This document shows positions 1 through 7,824 of a DNA stretch of 12,166 nt, piece after piece; within the stretch, counting starts at the first letter, position 1, and every line of letters begins with the position of its first letter. The position numbers and the translations under genes were made by a program. The stretch comes from Glaciimonas sp. (GTDB taxonomy: Bacteria > Pseudomonadota > Gammaproteobacteria > Burkholderiales > Burkholderiaceae), in NCBI GenBank assembly GCA_014377145.1, contig JACMQE010000231.1:1-12166 (forward strand), read 5' to 3'. The notes under the pieces are model-generated. The model was not told the origin of the DNA. It made no database searches and worked only from the letters and a program-made list of their open reading frames with translations.

Positions 1-744
1 AGCTTGAGCACGCTGGCGTAACAGCGTTGTAAAGGCTACCCGTGCTGATTGCACCAACGTTTCAGACACGCGTAAGCCCAGTGCGGATGATGCGCCAACT
101 TCAAAGCGCATCTTGGCCAGTTTGTAGTCTTGTAGCCGACTGTCCAGTATTTGCTGGGCCAGTTCTTGCTGTTCAGTGAAGGATCGTTCGGCCAGATAGG
201 CTTGGGCAACTTGTGAAACTAACGAAATTTGCGCTGATAACCGGGCTTCTTCGGTCGATAGATAAGACGCCAGCGCAGCATCTTTTAAACTACGAACACG
301 GCCAAAGAAATCTAGTTCGAATGCGGTCATGTTAAGCCCGACCGCATAGCCTGTTCCCACCACGGAGATGTTGTTAATGGTTTGGCTGGCGGCGCTACGG
401 CCATTAGTCTGAGAAAAACGGCCATCGAAATTCGGCAACGCATCAGCAGCAGTAATGTTGTACTGCGCCCGCGCTGCTGCGATGTTCAGGACGGCAGTCC
501 GCAGATCTGTGTTGTTTTCAAGTGCCGCTGTAATCAGTGTTTGCAGGCGATGGTCCGGAAAGAACTGACGCCAGCCAAGCGTGACCGCATTCGTTTGAGA
601 TTCCGTCGTGACGAATTCCTCTGCCGGGTAATTGCTCGCGACCGGGGCTACCGGTCGTACATAAGTCGGGGCCATGCTGCATCCCGACAGAATGCCTGCC
701 AGCAGCAGAACGCTGGTTAGGTGTTTTGGTAAAGAATTAAACAT
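1..744 (-). CDS. Outer-membrane factor lipoprotein of RND efflux pump (OprM/NodT family), partial
   Basis: The first 248 codons are visible; the rest lies beyond the left edge (family members are about 470-500 residues). The protein would be the trimeric outer-membrane channel that completes the tripartite pump encoded just upstream. It starts MFNSLPKHLTS, has a hydrophobic signal segment and a lipobox LSGC with the acylated cysteine at residue 22, followed by the typical MAPTYVRP start of the mature protein. The stretch FELDFFGRVRSL (about residues 134-145) matches the family signature after the first beta-strands, and the alpha-helical repeat with many Gln/Ala/Leu residues follows. No stop or frameshift occurs in the visible part. 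The start ATG lies inside the end of the pump gene with an 8-base overlap (ATGTTTAA), a sign of translational coupling. OprM/OprB/TtgC-like is a family assignment; the exact ortholog is not determined. Confidence 0.93.
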   Translation of the reverse strand, partial: MFNSLPKHLTSVLLLAGILSGCSMAPTYVRPVAPVASNYPAEEFVTTESQTNAVTLGWRQFFPDHRLQTLITAALENNTDLRTAVLNIAAARAQYNITAADALPNFDGRFSQTNGRSAASQTINNISVVGTGYAVGLNMTAFELDFFGRVRSLKDAALASYLSTEEARLSAQISLVSQVAQAYLAERSFTEQQELAQQILDSRLQDYKLAKMRFEVGASSALGLRVSETLVQSARVAFTTLLRQRAQA

Positions 745-3700
745 GTTTTTCCTCCACATCCATTTTTTTGTTTGCTCCATACATCTTATTTTGGCGTTCG
801 CTGCCCTTGAATATCTTGCGTACTACGACGAAGAAGATAGGAACTAAAAATATCGCCAGAATGGTCGCAGTGATCATCCCCCCCATCACACCCGTGCCGA
901 TGGCACGCTGACTGCCGGAACCAGCACCGGTCTTGATTGCCAACGGCAATACGCCGAGGATGAACGCCATCGATGTCATCAGAATAGGGCGGAAACGTAG
1001 ATGGGCTGCTTCCAGTGTTGCCTCGATCAGGCTTTTTCCTTGCGCTTGCAGATCTTTTGCAAATTCGATAATTAAAATCGCATTTTTTGCTGACAAACCG
1101 ATCACGGTAATCATTCCAACTTTAAAGTACACATCGTTCGGCATCCCGCACAAGGTCACGCCTAGTAACGCACCAAGAATCCCCAGCGGCACCACCAACA
1201 TCACTGCAAGCGGAATAGACGTGCTTTCATACAGAGCAGCCAATACCAGAAACACGGCGATTAGTGAAAGCAGATACAGCATGGGTGCTTGGGAGCCAGA
1301 GGTTTTTTCTTCTATTGATTGCCCGGTCCATTCAAAGCCAAAACCTGGTGGCAGTTTGGCTGTCAGTTTTTCCATTTCGTCCATCGCTTCGCCGGTGCTG
1401 TGGCCTGGCGAGGCACCACCCGAAATTTTTACCGCCGGATAGCCGTTATAGCGGGTCAGTTGAACTGGGCCAATAATCCAGCGCGACGTCATGAAAGATG
1501 CCATCGGTACCATGCCGCTATTGATATTTTTTACATACAGTTTAGCTAGGTCTTCCGGTTGCAGCCGTTGTGGTGCATCGGCTTGGACGATCACACGCTG
1601 TTGGCGCCCCTGATTTGGGAAGTCGTTTACATACGCGGATCCAAGTGCAGTTGATAATGTGCTGTTGATGGCACTGAACGACACGCCAAGCGCGTTGGCC
1701 TTGTCACGATCAATATCCAGTTGTAACTGCGGGGCATCTTCCAGACCTTCCGGGCGAACCCCTGCCAGTACTTTACTTTGGGCTGCCATACCGAGCAATT
1801 GATTGCGTGCGGCAGTCAGTTTTTCATGGCCTAAACTAGCACGATCTTGCAGCCTGAAAGTGAAACCGGTTGCATTACCTAATTCAGGAATCGGCGGCGG
1901 GTTCAATGGAAAGATTATGGCATCTTTGATTTGCGAAAATACACCGAATGCTTTAGCGGCAATCGCGTCAGCAGATTCTGACGGGCTGCGCTTGCTCCAG
2001 TCCTTCAGAGGAACAAACACTAGACCAACATTTTGGCCATTCCCTGAGAAACTGAATCCGCTAATAGCAACAATGTGGGCCACCGCTGGTAATTTGGCGT
2101 AATAGGCTTCAATTGTCTTGATCACTTCTAACGTGCGATTTTGGCTTGCCCCTGGTGGTAACTGCACATTGGTGACGATATAGCCTTGATCTTCGCTCGG
2201 CAGGAATGATGCTGGCAGTCGTGCATATACTAGACCGACGCAAACCACGATTGCGCCATACACCAACATGTGGCGGCCGGTTTTGGTGAGCATCTTGGCG
2301 ATAATTCTCTGATAGCCTGTGGCCGTAGCGTTGAAGCGCCGATTGAACCAGCCAAAGAAGCCTTTTTTCTCGTGATGGTGTCCTGCTTCCACTGGTTTCA
2401 GAATTGTGGCGCACAGCGCTGGGGTCAGCGTAAATGCCATGAGTACTGAGAAGAACATAGACGCTACCATCGATAATGAGAATTGACGATAAATCGCCCC
2501 AACTGCCCCGCTGAAGAACGCCATCGGGATAAATACCGCGATCAGCACCAACGTAATACCGATCAAGGCACCATTAATTTGTCCCATTGCCTTACAGGTA
2601 GCATCGCGCGGTGACAAACCTTCTTCGCTCATGATGCGCTCGACATTTTCTACCACCACAATTGCGTCATCGACCAGAATCCCAATAGCCAGCACCATTC
2701 CAAACATCGTCAGAACATTGATTGAGAAGCCGAACAATAGGAGGGTAGCAAAGGTCCCCATCAATGCAATCGGCACCGCTATGGTGGGGATCAGAGTATA
2801 GCGGATATTTTGCAAAAAAAGATACATTACCAGAAACACCAGAATAACCGCTTCGATCAGTGTTTTGAAGACTTCTTCGATGGAGATCTTGACGAAAGTT
2901 GAGGTGTCATACGGGATGGTGTATGTGACTCCAACCGGGAAGTATTTGGACAACTCTTTCATCTTTGCATGGACCGCTTTTGCGGTGCCGAGGGCGTTTG
3001 CAGTTGGTGACAGCTGGACTCCAACGAACGATGTTGGTTTGCCATCCAGACGACCTATTGTGGCGTATGACTGACCACCGATTTCAATACGCGCCACATC
3101 ACGTAAACGTACGACTGAACCATCTTTGTTAGAGCGTAGTTGAATATTCCCGAATTGTTCGACCGTGGTCAGTTGGCCTGTGACGATAACCGTAGCAGAG
3201 ATTTGCTGCGTACCAGGACTAGGTAAATCGCCGATAGTACCGCCAGCAACCAATGCATTTTGCGATTGAATTGCCTCGTTAACGTCGCCCGGTGTAAGGT
3301 TCAGCCCGACCATTTTGGCAGGGTCGATCCAGATCCGCATTGCGCGCTCAGTACCGAAGAGCTGCGCCTGACCCACACCTGGAACCCGTTTAATTTCATT
3401 TAGCACGTTACGCGACAAATAGTCGCCCAGCGCGATTGGATCGAATTTGTCATCGGTTGAAGATAAACCGATAAACATTAAAAAGTTGCTATGTGATTTA
3501 GTTACCTGAACACCTTGCTGGGTCAATGCTACTGGTAATCGCGCCTCAACTCGCTTTAAGCGATTTTGGACATCCACCGCTGCCAGATCGGCATTGGTAT
3601 CGGGCGAAAAGGTGACGGTAATTTGCAATGCACCGTTGGCTTGGCTTTGCGATGCAATATATTGCAGACCATCGGCACCGTTCATCTCCTGTTCAATCAG

Positions 3701-3889
3701 ACTGGTCACGCTATCATCCAGCGTTCGCGCCGTGGCACCCGGATAGTTGGCACTGATGACGATGGTAGGCGGGGCAATCGACGGATATTGCGACACCGGT
3801 AATTGTGTGATCGCTAAGGCACCCCCGAGCACGATAAAAATAGCGAGCACCCACGCAAAAACGGGGCGATCAATGAAAAAATTTCCCAT
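737..3889 (-). CDS. RND multidrug efflux pump, inner-membrane permease (AcrB/MexB/BpeB-like, HAE1 family)
   Basis: This 1050-residue protein has the standard length of the hydrophobe/amphiphile efflux RND pumps, which exchange protons for drugs, detergents and solvents across the inner membrane as homotrimers. It begins with MGNFFIDRPVFAWVLAIF (first membrane helix); two large periplasmic loops follow helices 1 and 7. The proton-relay residues are present: Asp407-Asp408 in GILVDDAIVVVENVER (helix 4) and Lys935 in LSAKNAILIIEFAKD (helix 10), and RFRPILMTSMAF follows as in the family. The start is supported by a strong GGAG at 3897-3900, seven bases before the ATG. The gene is second in the operon and overlaps the outer-membrane factor gene by 8 bases. 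No lesion is visible. The sequence looks intermediate between MexB-like and MexY/AmrB-like pumps, so substrate range cannot be read from it. Confidence 0.97.
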   Translation of the reverse strand: MGNFFIDRPVFAWVLAIFIVLGGALAITQLPVSQYPSIAPPTIVISANYPGATARTLDDSVTSLIEQEMNGADGLQYIASQSQANGALQITVTFSPDTNADLAAVDVQNRLKRVEARLPVALTQQGVQVTKSHSNFLMFIGLSSTDDKFDPIALGDYLSRNVLNEIKRVPGVGQAQLFGTERAMRIWIDPAKMVGLNLTPGDVNEAIQSQNALVAGGTIGDLPSPGTQQISATVIVTGQLTTVEQFGNIQLRSNKDGSVVRLRDVARIEIGGQSYATIGRLDGKPTSFVGVQLSPTANALGTAKAVHAKMKELSKYFPVGVTYTIPYDTSTFVKISIEEVFKTLIEAVILVFLVMYLFLQNIRYTLIPTIAVPIALMGTFATLLLFGFSINVLTMFGMVLAIGILVDDAIVVVENVERIMSEEGLSPRDATCKAMGQINGALIGITLVLIAVFIPMAFFSGAVGAIYRQFSLSMVASMFFSVLMAFTLTPALCATILKPVEAGHHHEKKGFFGWFNRRFNATATGYQRIIAKMLTKTGRHMLVYGAIVVCVGLVYARLPASFLPSEDQGYIVTNVQLPPGASQNRTLEVIKTIEAYYAKLPAVAHIVAISGFSFSGNGQNVGLVFVPLKDWSKRSPSESADAIAAKAFGVFSQIKDAIIFPLNPPPIPELGNATGFTFRLQDRASLGHEKLTAARNQLLGMAAQSKVLAGVRPEGLEDAPQLQLDIDRDKANALGVSFSAINSTLSTALGSAYVNDFPNQGRQQRVIVQADAPQRLQPEDLAKLYVKNINSGMVPMASFMTSRWIIGPVQLTRYNGYPAVKISGGASPGHSTGEAMDEMEKLTAKLPPGFGFEWTGQSIEEKTSGSQAPMLYLLSLIAVFLVLAALYESTSIPLAVMLVVPLGILGALLGVTLCGMPNDVYFKVGMITVIGLSAKNAILIIEFAKDLQAQGKSLIEATLEAAHLRFRPILMTSMAFILGVLPLAIKTGAGSGSQRAIGTGVMGGMITATILAIFLVPIFFVVVRKIFKGSERQNKMYGANKKMDVEEKHV

Positions 3890-3959
3890 CTGGGTGCTCC
3901 TTATTTAGCTTTAGATATTGTATCTGCGTGGAGAGCGTCAGATGGTGCAGCAGCCGTTT

Positions 3960-5165
3960 TCATTGCTGCTGGTGGGGTACAACCGTTGCTGGACTGGTTG
4001 TGGCAATCGCAGCAATATTGGCCGCCCATGGCACTGGCTTTACGACTGCACCGGGTTTGATTTTCTGTAAGCCTTCGACGATGACTTTATCGCCGGTTTT
4101 CAAGCCATCGGTAACGACCCATTTGTCGCCTTGAGCGTTATCCGCTTTGATGATCCTTGCTGCTACCTTGTTGTCCTTACCTACAACAAATACGGTTGCG
4201 CCTGTCATGTCGCGGGTGACCGCTTGTTGCGGTACGGTGATCGCCTGATCGCTGACAGCCTGTTCCAACTTGGCGCGGACGTACATGCCAGGTAGTAAAC
4301 TATGGTCCGGATTGGGGAATTCGGCACGAATGCTGACTGAACCAGTATTCGGGTCCACCGTCAGGTCTGAAAACAGCAACTTTCCGCTTTTTGGATAGGT
4401 GCTGCCATCTTCAGTCACCAACGTAACTTTCACCTGTTCTTTACCGAGACTTTGCAATTGACCACTTTTCATCGCTTGTTGCAGCTTGAGGATGTCGGTG
4501 CTCGATTGTGTCAGGTTGACATAAATCGGATCGACTTGCTGAACGGTTGCCAGTTGCGTGGCTTCACCTTGGCCGACTAATGCGCCCTCAGTGACCATTG
4601 CGCGACCAATGCGACCGGAAATAGGCGACGTTACCGTTGCATAGCCAAGATTCAGACGAGCAGTCTGGCGTGCTGCTTTGGCAGAAGCAACGTCGGCAGC
4701 GGCTTGTTTTTGCAACGCGACGGCATCGTCATAATCTTGCTTGCTGACCGCATTTGCTTCCACCAATGGCTTATAGCGTTGTGCTTTGAGATTGGCTTGA
4801 GTGAGATTAGCTTCCGCTTTGACAAGTGATGCCTGGGTGCTTTCGTAGGTTGCTTGCAAAGGTGCAGGATCAATTCGGAACAATACTTCGCCAGCTTTGA
4901 CGTCGCTACCCTCTCTAAAATTACGTTTGAGAACAATACCAGCAGCGCGCGCCCGAACTTCAGCGATACGCGTCGCTTCTAGGCGACCCGGCAGTTCTGT
5001 TGTCAAGGATAGGCGTTCTGGAGCAATGCTAATCACAGAAACTTCGACTGGTGGCGCTGCCTGTACGTTAGCGTCCGACTTTTGATCGCAGGCAGCAAGT
5101 ACTGAAAATAAAACTATAACTAGCGCTATGCGCGTAAAACGATGAAGGGAGCCTACTGAAGTCAT
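3960..5165 (-). CDS. RND efflux membrane fusion lipoprotein (AcrA/MexA/BpeA-like)
   Basis: This periplasmic adaptor bridges the inner-membrane pump and the outer-membrane factor. The 401-residue product has a signal segment with lipobox LAAC (lipidated Cys26), an N-terminal barrel/lipoyl half with GRLEATRIAEVRARAAGIV (about residues 55-73), a coiled-coil hairpin around residues 100-170 rich in Ala/Gln/Lys, the returning lipoyl half TVTSPISGRIGRAMVTEGALV, and a beta-barrel plus membrane-proximal domain ending KPGAVVKPVPWA. It is the first gene of the operon and is divergent from a tetR gene. The C-terminus is odd: after VVP it reads HQQQ and stops, but adding one C to the CCCC run (3974-3977, minus strand) gives a Pro/Ala-rich tail that runs 20 residues further to a TAA at 3901-3903, which abuts the Shine-Dalgarno of the pump gene. 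The structured domains are not affected, so the protein is probably functional. Confidence 0.95.
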   Translation of the reverse strand: MTSVGSLHRFTRIALVIVLFSVLAACDQKSDANVQAAPPVEVSVISIAPERLSLTTELPGRLEATRIAEVRARAAGIVLKRNFREGSDVKAGEVLFRIDPAPLQATYESTQASLVKAEANLTQANLKAQRYKPLVEANAVSKQDYDDAVALQKQAAADVASAKAARQTARLNLGYATVTSPISGRIGRAMVTEGALVGQGEATQLATVQQVDPIYVNLTQSSTDILKLQQAMKSGQLQSLGKEQVKVTLVTEDGSTYPKSGKLLFSDLTVDPNTGSVSIRAEFPNPDHSLLPGMYVRAKLEQAVSDQAITVPQQAVTRDMTGATVFVVGKDNKVAARIIKADNAQGDKWVVTDGLKTGDKVIVEGLQKIKPGAVVKPVPWAANIAAIATTSPATVVPHQQQ

Positions 5166-5185
5166 AAAGTTCTCGCACGTGAATA

Positions 5186-5213
5186 GTAAAAACCCGGTTG
5201 TAAAAAACCAGTT
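5186..5213. repeat. 14-bp tandem repeat in the pump-operon leader; weak hairpin
   Basis: GTAAAAACCCGGTT (5186-5199) is followed directly by GTAAAAAACCAGTT (5200-5213), matching at 12 of 14 positions. Read on the transcribed (minus) strand, the two units can fold into a stem AACTGGTT / AACCGGGTT (one bulged G, one G-U pair) with a TTTTAC loop and a short T run. It ends about 20 bases before the fusion-protein ATG. It resembles a weak attenuator or a ribosome-access hairpin, but the stem is short and AT-rich, so function is speculative. Confidence 0.35.
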
Positions 5214-5324
5214 GAGTAAAAATGGCCATCTTTGAGATTGATGCAGGAATGGCGATAGTACAAAAAATATAGAATAATTAACATTCTTATTTGTGCTGAG
5301 TGGTAAAATTTAGCGAAAAATGAT

Positions 5325-5350
5325 ATTGTACATACAATCATAAATTTATG
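5325..5350. promoter_or_regulatory. Putative TetR-type operator: two abutting palindromes between pump operon and repressor
   Basis: Two perfect inverted repeats lie back to back: ATTGTA-CA-TACAAT at 5325-5338 and CATAAATTTATG at 5339-5350. They sit in the divergent intergenic region between the fusion-protein gene and the tetR remnant, where AcrR/TtgR/BpeR-type repressors bind. TACAAT differs from the -10 consensus by one base and occurs on both strands (plus 5333-5338, minus 5330-5325). The first palindrome may therefore hold the -10 boxes of both divergent promoters, so a bound repressor would cover both. For the plus strand a weak -35, TTAGCG, lies 17 bases upstream (5310-5315). The symmetry is seen directly; operator and promoter roles are inferred. 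Confidence 0.55.
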
Positions 5351-5410
5351 TTTCTGAGTTATTTAACTTGTGCACCGACACAAGCGTGCGGCGTTTGGAG
5401 ATGGTTGAAA

Positions 5411-6002
5411 ATGGCAAGATACACAAAAGAAGAGGCGCTTGATAAGCGCTCTCGCATTTTAGATGCAGCATTGACGTGTTTTATGTGCAAGGTGTTTCAC
5501 AGACTTCATTAGCAGACGTGGCGAATGCTGCAGGCATTTTAAGGGGGGCAATTTATCGGCATTTTATAAACAAAAGTGAATTGTTTAATGCCATGTGCGA
5601 GCGTGTCCGTTTACCTATGGAAGCCTTGATTCAAAATATTGCCGAAGATAACGCGGTTGATCCGTTAGGTCAGTTCCACAGTTGGTGTTTATTCGCACTT
5701 GAAGAAGGCGTTAGCAACTCACAAACGCGCAAGATCCGATTTTTTATATACGCCAGCAAAAATGTTTTTTGCAGGGGCGTATTAATATTTAGCGGATTCT
5801 TCGTTATGCGGTTGCGAAAAGACAATTGCCCCGCAATCTGGACCCGGCCTTAGCCACAATTATATTGTAGTCATTGTTATCGGGCATCCTTGATAACTGG
5901 TTGTTCACTCCTGATAGTTTTGATTTAGGCGAACAAGCCACCAAGATAGTCAATCTTTGCATCCATAAGCTGAAGACCGCGCCGACGTTGCAAAAGAGCT
6001 GA
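5411..6002 (+). pseudogene. TetR/AcrR-family repressor of the divergent RND pump, degraded
   Basis: The gene would encode the local repressor of the pump operon (AcrR/TtgR/BpeR-like), with an N-terminal helix-turn-helix and a ligand-binding C-terminal half. Translation from ATG 5411 (GGAG at 5397-5400) gives MARYTKEEALDKRSRILDAAL, then shifts frame near 5473, where one G of a GG pair appears lost, and hits TAG at 5510-5512. The next frame carries the helix-turn-helix TSLADVANAAG...RGAIYRHF and continues to ...SNSQTRKI near 5745. Part of the ligand domain is then missing, and a third frame carries QQKCFLQGRINI, RILRYAVAKRQLPRNL, SGILDNWLFTPDSFDLGE and the terminal KTAPTLQKS with TGA at 6000-6002. 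Two amber stops interrupt this third segment, at 5790-5792 and 5868-5870. With four separate lesions no repressor can be made, although a GTG at 5476 could in principle start a fragment containing only the helix-turn-helix half. Confidence 0.92.
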
Positions 6003-6125
6003 GATCTGGCGGTGATAAATATAAATGAGGCGTAACCAATTTATTTGTTTAATAAAGCTAGGCTTTGAATCCCATCGCATTAAAGGTTGTTATCAATAAT
6101 AAGCAGGTATTAATAGCCCATTCAC
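6003..6125. other. Convergent spacer between tetR and tolC remnants
   Basis: This 123-base AT-rich gap separates the 3' ends of two convergent pseudogenes. The only structure seen is a 5-bp hairpin AAAGC-TAG-GCTTT without a T tract, too weak to call a terminator. Confidence 0.5.
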
Positions 6126-7418
6126 TTACAGCAGCTCGTTCTCTTTCAATCCGCCCGCTTTGGCTTTTAGTTTTAAACCATTCATCAAAGTATCGTAGTG
6201 GGCTTTTGCCAGATCGCGCCTTGTAGAAAATAATTGCTGCTCCGCGTTCAGCACATCGGTATTGTTGCGAACGCCGACCCAGTAGCCGAGTTTATTCGAG
6301 TCGAGTGAAGATTGGCTCGAAATCTCTGCCGCTTCAAGCACTTTTACTTGCGCCAAGCCATTACTCACACCCAAGTAGGCCTGATACGCATTCAATGCCG
6401 CTGTTCTACGGGCATTATCCAAGTCAGCGCGGGCTTTACCTTCCAGCGAATTTCTTGCCGCAATGCGCTATTGACAGGACCGCCTGAGTAGAACGGAATC
6501 GTCCATTGCACACCAATTGAATTTGACGCACCATCACTATTCGAGACTGGGTTGTTATTACCATTAATTGTCGAAAAATTGCGATTGGCAACTAGATCAA
6601 TCGTCGGTAAATGACCGGCGCGATTTATTTTGATTTGGCGCTTAGCTGTTTCGAGCGCAATTTGTTGCCTTAAGACGTTGAAATTTTGTTGCTCCGCAGT
6701 ATCGACCGAAGAGGCAATTTGTGCCGGTTGAGGATTTTTCAACTTGACACTCGGACGCAAAGTTGCCATTGGTGCCGGTTGCTTGACCGATAATTTGTTG
6801 CAGCGTACTGCGTGCAACTTCGAGATTGTTGGTAGCGGCAATTTCCTGTGCCAGCACCAGATCAAAGTTGGCCTGTGCTTCGTTGGTATCCGTAATGGTT
6901 GCGGTGCCAATCTCAAAATTCCCTTTGGCAAAGGCCAATTGCTCGGCAAGCGTGTTTTCTTGTGCTTTTAGAAAAATTAACACATCTTGTGCTGCCAACA
7001 CATCAAAGTAAGCTTGTCCAACCCGCAACATCAACTCCTGCTGAGCTTGGGAAAAAGCTACTTCACTTCCAGCAACAGAAAGCTTGGCTTGCGCGTATTG
7101 CTCCCAATTTGCAGGTTGATATAACGGTTGGATTAATTGTAAAGCGTACTCGTTGCTGGTCTTTCCAGTTGCCGCCCGAACGATTGTAGGCACCTTTTAA
7201 ACCGATCTCTGTGGCAACAATCCGGCGCGCTCTTGCACACTTGGCTTCGCGCCGGTGTTAAGCGCATACCGCGCACTGGTATAAGCATCATCATTGGCAA
7301 GCGCTTGATAATAGGTTTGTATCAAATCAAGTGCATGCGTATCGGCAGACAAGAAAGATCCCGTAATTGGGCTCGCAATAAGCGCGGAAATCAGCGTGTT
7401 ATGGACGTTGCGTAGCAT
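6126..7418 (-). pseudogene. tolC: TolC-family outer-membrane channel, multiply frameshifted
   Basis: The remnant spans about 430 codons, close to full length for a TolC-type channel used by type I secretion and efflux pumps. It starts at ATG 7418 with MLRNVHNTLIS, a signal peptide and HALDLIQTYYQALAND, a typical TolC N-terminus. Similarity then jumps between frames: near 7211 after AGLLP; near 7155-7160, where NEYALQLIQPLYQPANWEQY begins; near 6775, between QQIIGQATG and LRPSVKLKNPQP; and near 6455, between NSALRQ and LEGKARADLDNARR. The last segment ends LGYWVGVRNNTDVLNAEQQL...LKENELL with TAA at 6126-6128. At least four frameshifts exclude a functional product. The two OEP repeats are otherwise well preserved, so the decay is recent. 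It follows pcm and the rhodanese gene, a common order in Burkholderiales. The outer-membrane factor at the left edge is a different, intact family member. Confidence 0.92.
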
Positions 7419-7479
7419 AGGACTTTCAGTGGCAAGGAAGTGTCAGCGTTTAGCGTGCAGGCTCGGGTGTGATGAGCCC

Positions 7480-7805
7480 TCAATAGATCGGCATCGTACC
7501 ATCGACCTTGTTGTGCCCGTGCGTGTATGCCGCTGGTCAGATTGATGATGTTAGAAAAATTATTACGTTCCAGAAACGCCGCCACTGACATGCTGCACGC
7601 CCCTTGATGGCAGATGCAGACAATCCGCTGATGCTCTTCGAGTTCATTAATGCGAGCGAGCATAGTTTACATCGGTAGCAGCTTTGCATTGGTGATATGG
7701 CAAGTCTCGTATTCCCAAGGCTCACGCACGTCTAACAGGAACGGCGTTGGGCGATCCGGATCGGTGGTCCAGGCGGCTAAGTTCAGGGGCGGTGAGATGT
7801 TGCAT
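7480..7805 (-). pseudogene. Single-domain rhodanese-like sulfurtransferase, degraded
   Basis: The remnant begins 19 bases after the pcm stop with MQHLTAPEL and would encode about 108 residues, the usual size of a single-domain rhodanese. A frameshift near 7778 leads into WTTDPDRPTPFLLDVREPWEY and CHITNAKLLPM. A TAA at 7667-7669 then replaces an expected Gln codon (CAA to TAA). The frame continues ARINELEEHQRIVCICHQGACSM, which keeps the active-site cysteine of the CXXG loop (CHQG) but has Cys where related proteins have Arg. Then comes VAAFLERNNFSNIINLTSGIHARAQQ. An extra G at 7506-7507 shifts the frame; without it the protein would end VDGTMPIY with TGA at 7480-7482. With two frameshifts and one nonsense codon the gene is dead. 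An internal ATG at 7663 gives an open frame to 7391 over the catalytic half, but its added C-terminus is frameshift read-through. Confidence 0.85.
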
Positions 7806-7824
7806 GATCGTCTGCGGATACTAT

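Noticed and set aside
933..1442. 169-codon plus-strand open frame inside the pump gene
   Set aside because: It is antisense to the conserved RND coding sequence and shows no family motif; a shadow of the real gene.
5476..5853. GTG-started frame as an independent TetR gene
   Set aside because: It lacks the first helix and most of the ligand domain, and flanking frames carry the missing parts of the same family, so it is a piece of a pseudogene.
6045..6070. AAAGC-TAG-GCTTT hairpin as terminator
   Set aside because: The stem is five base pairs with no T tract on either side.
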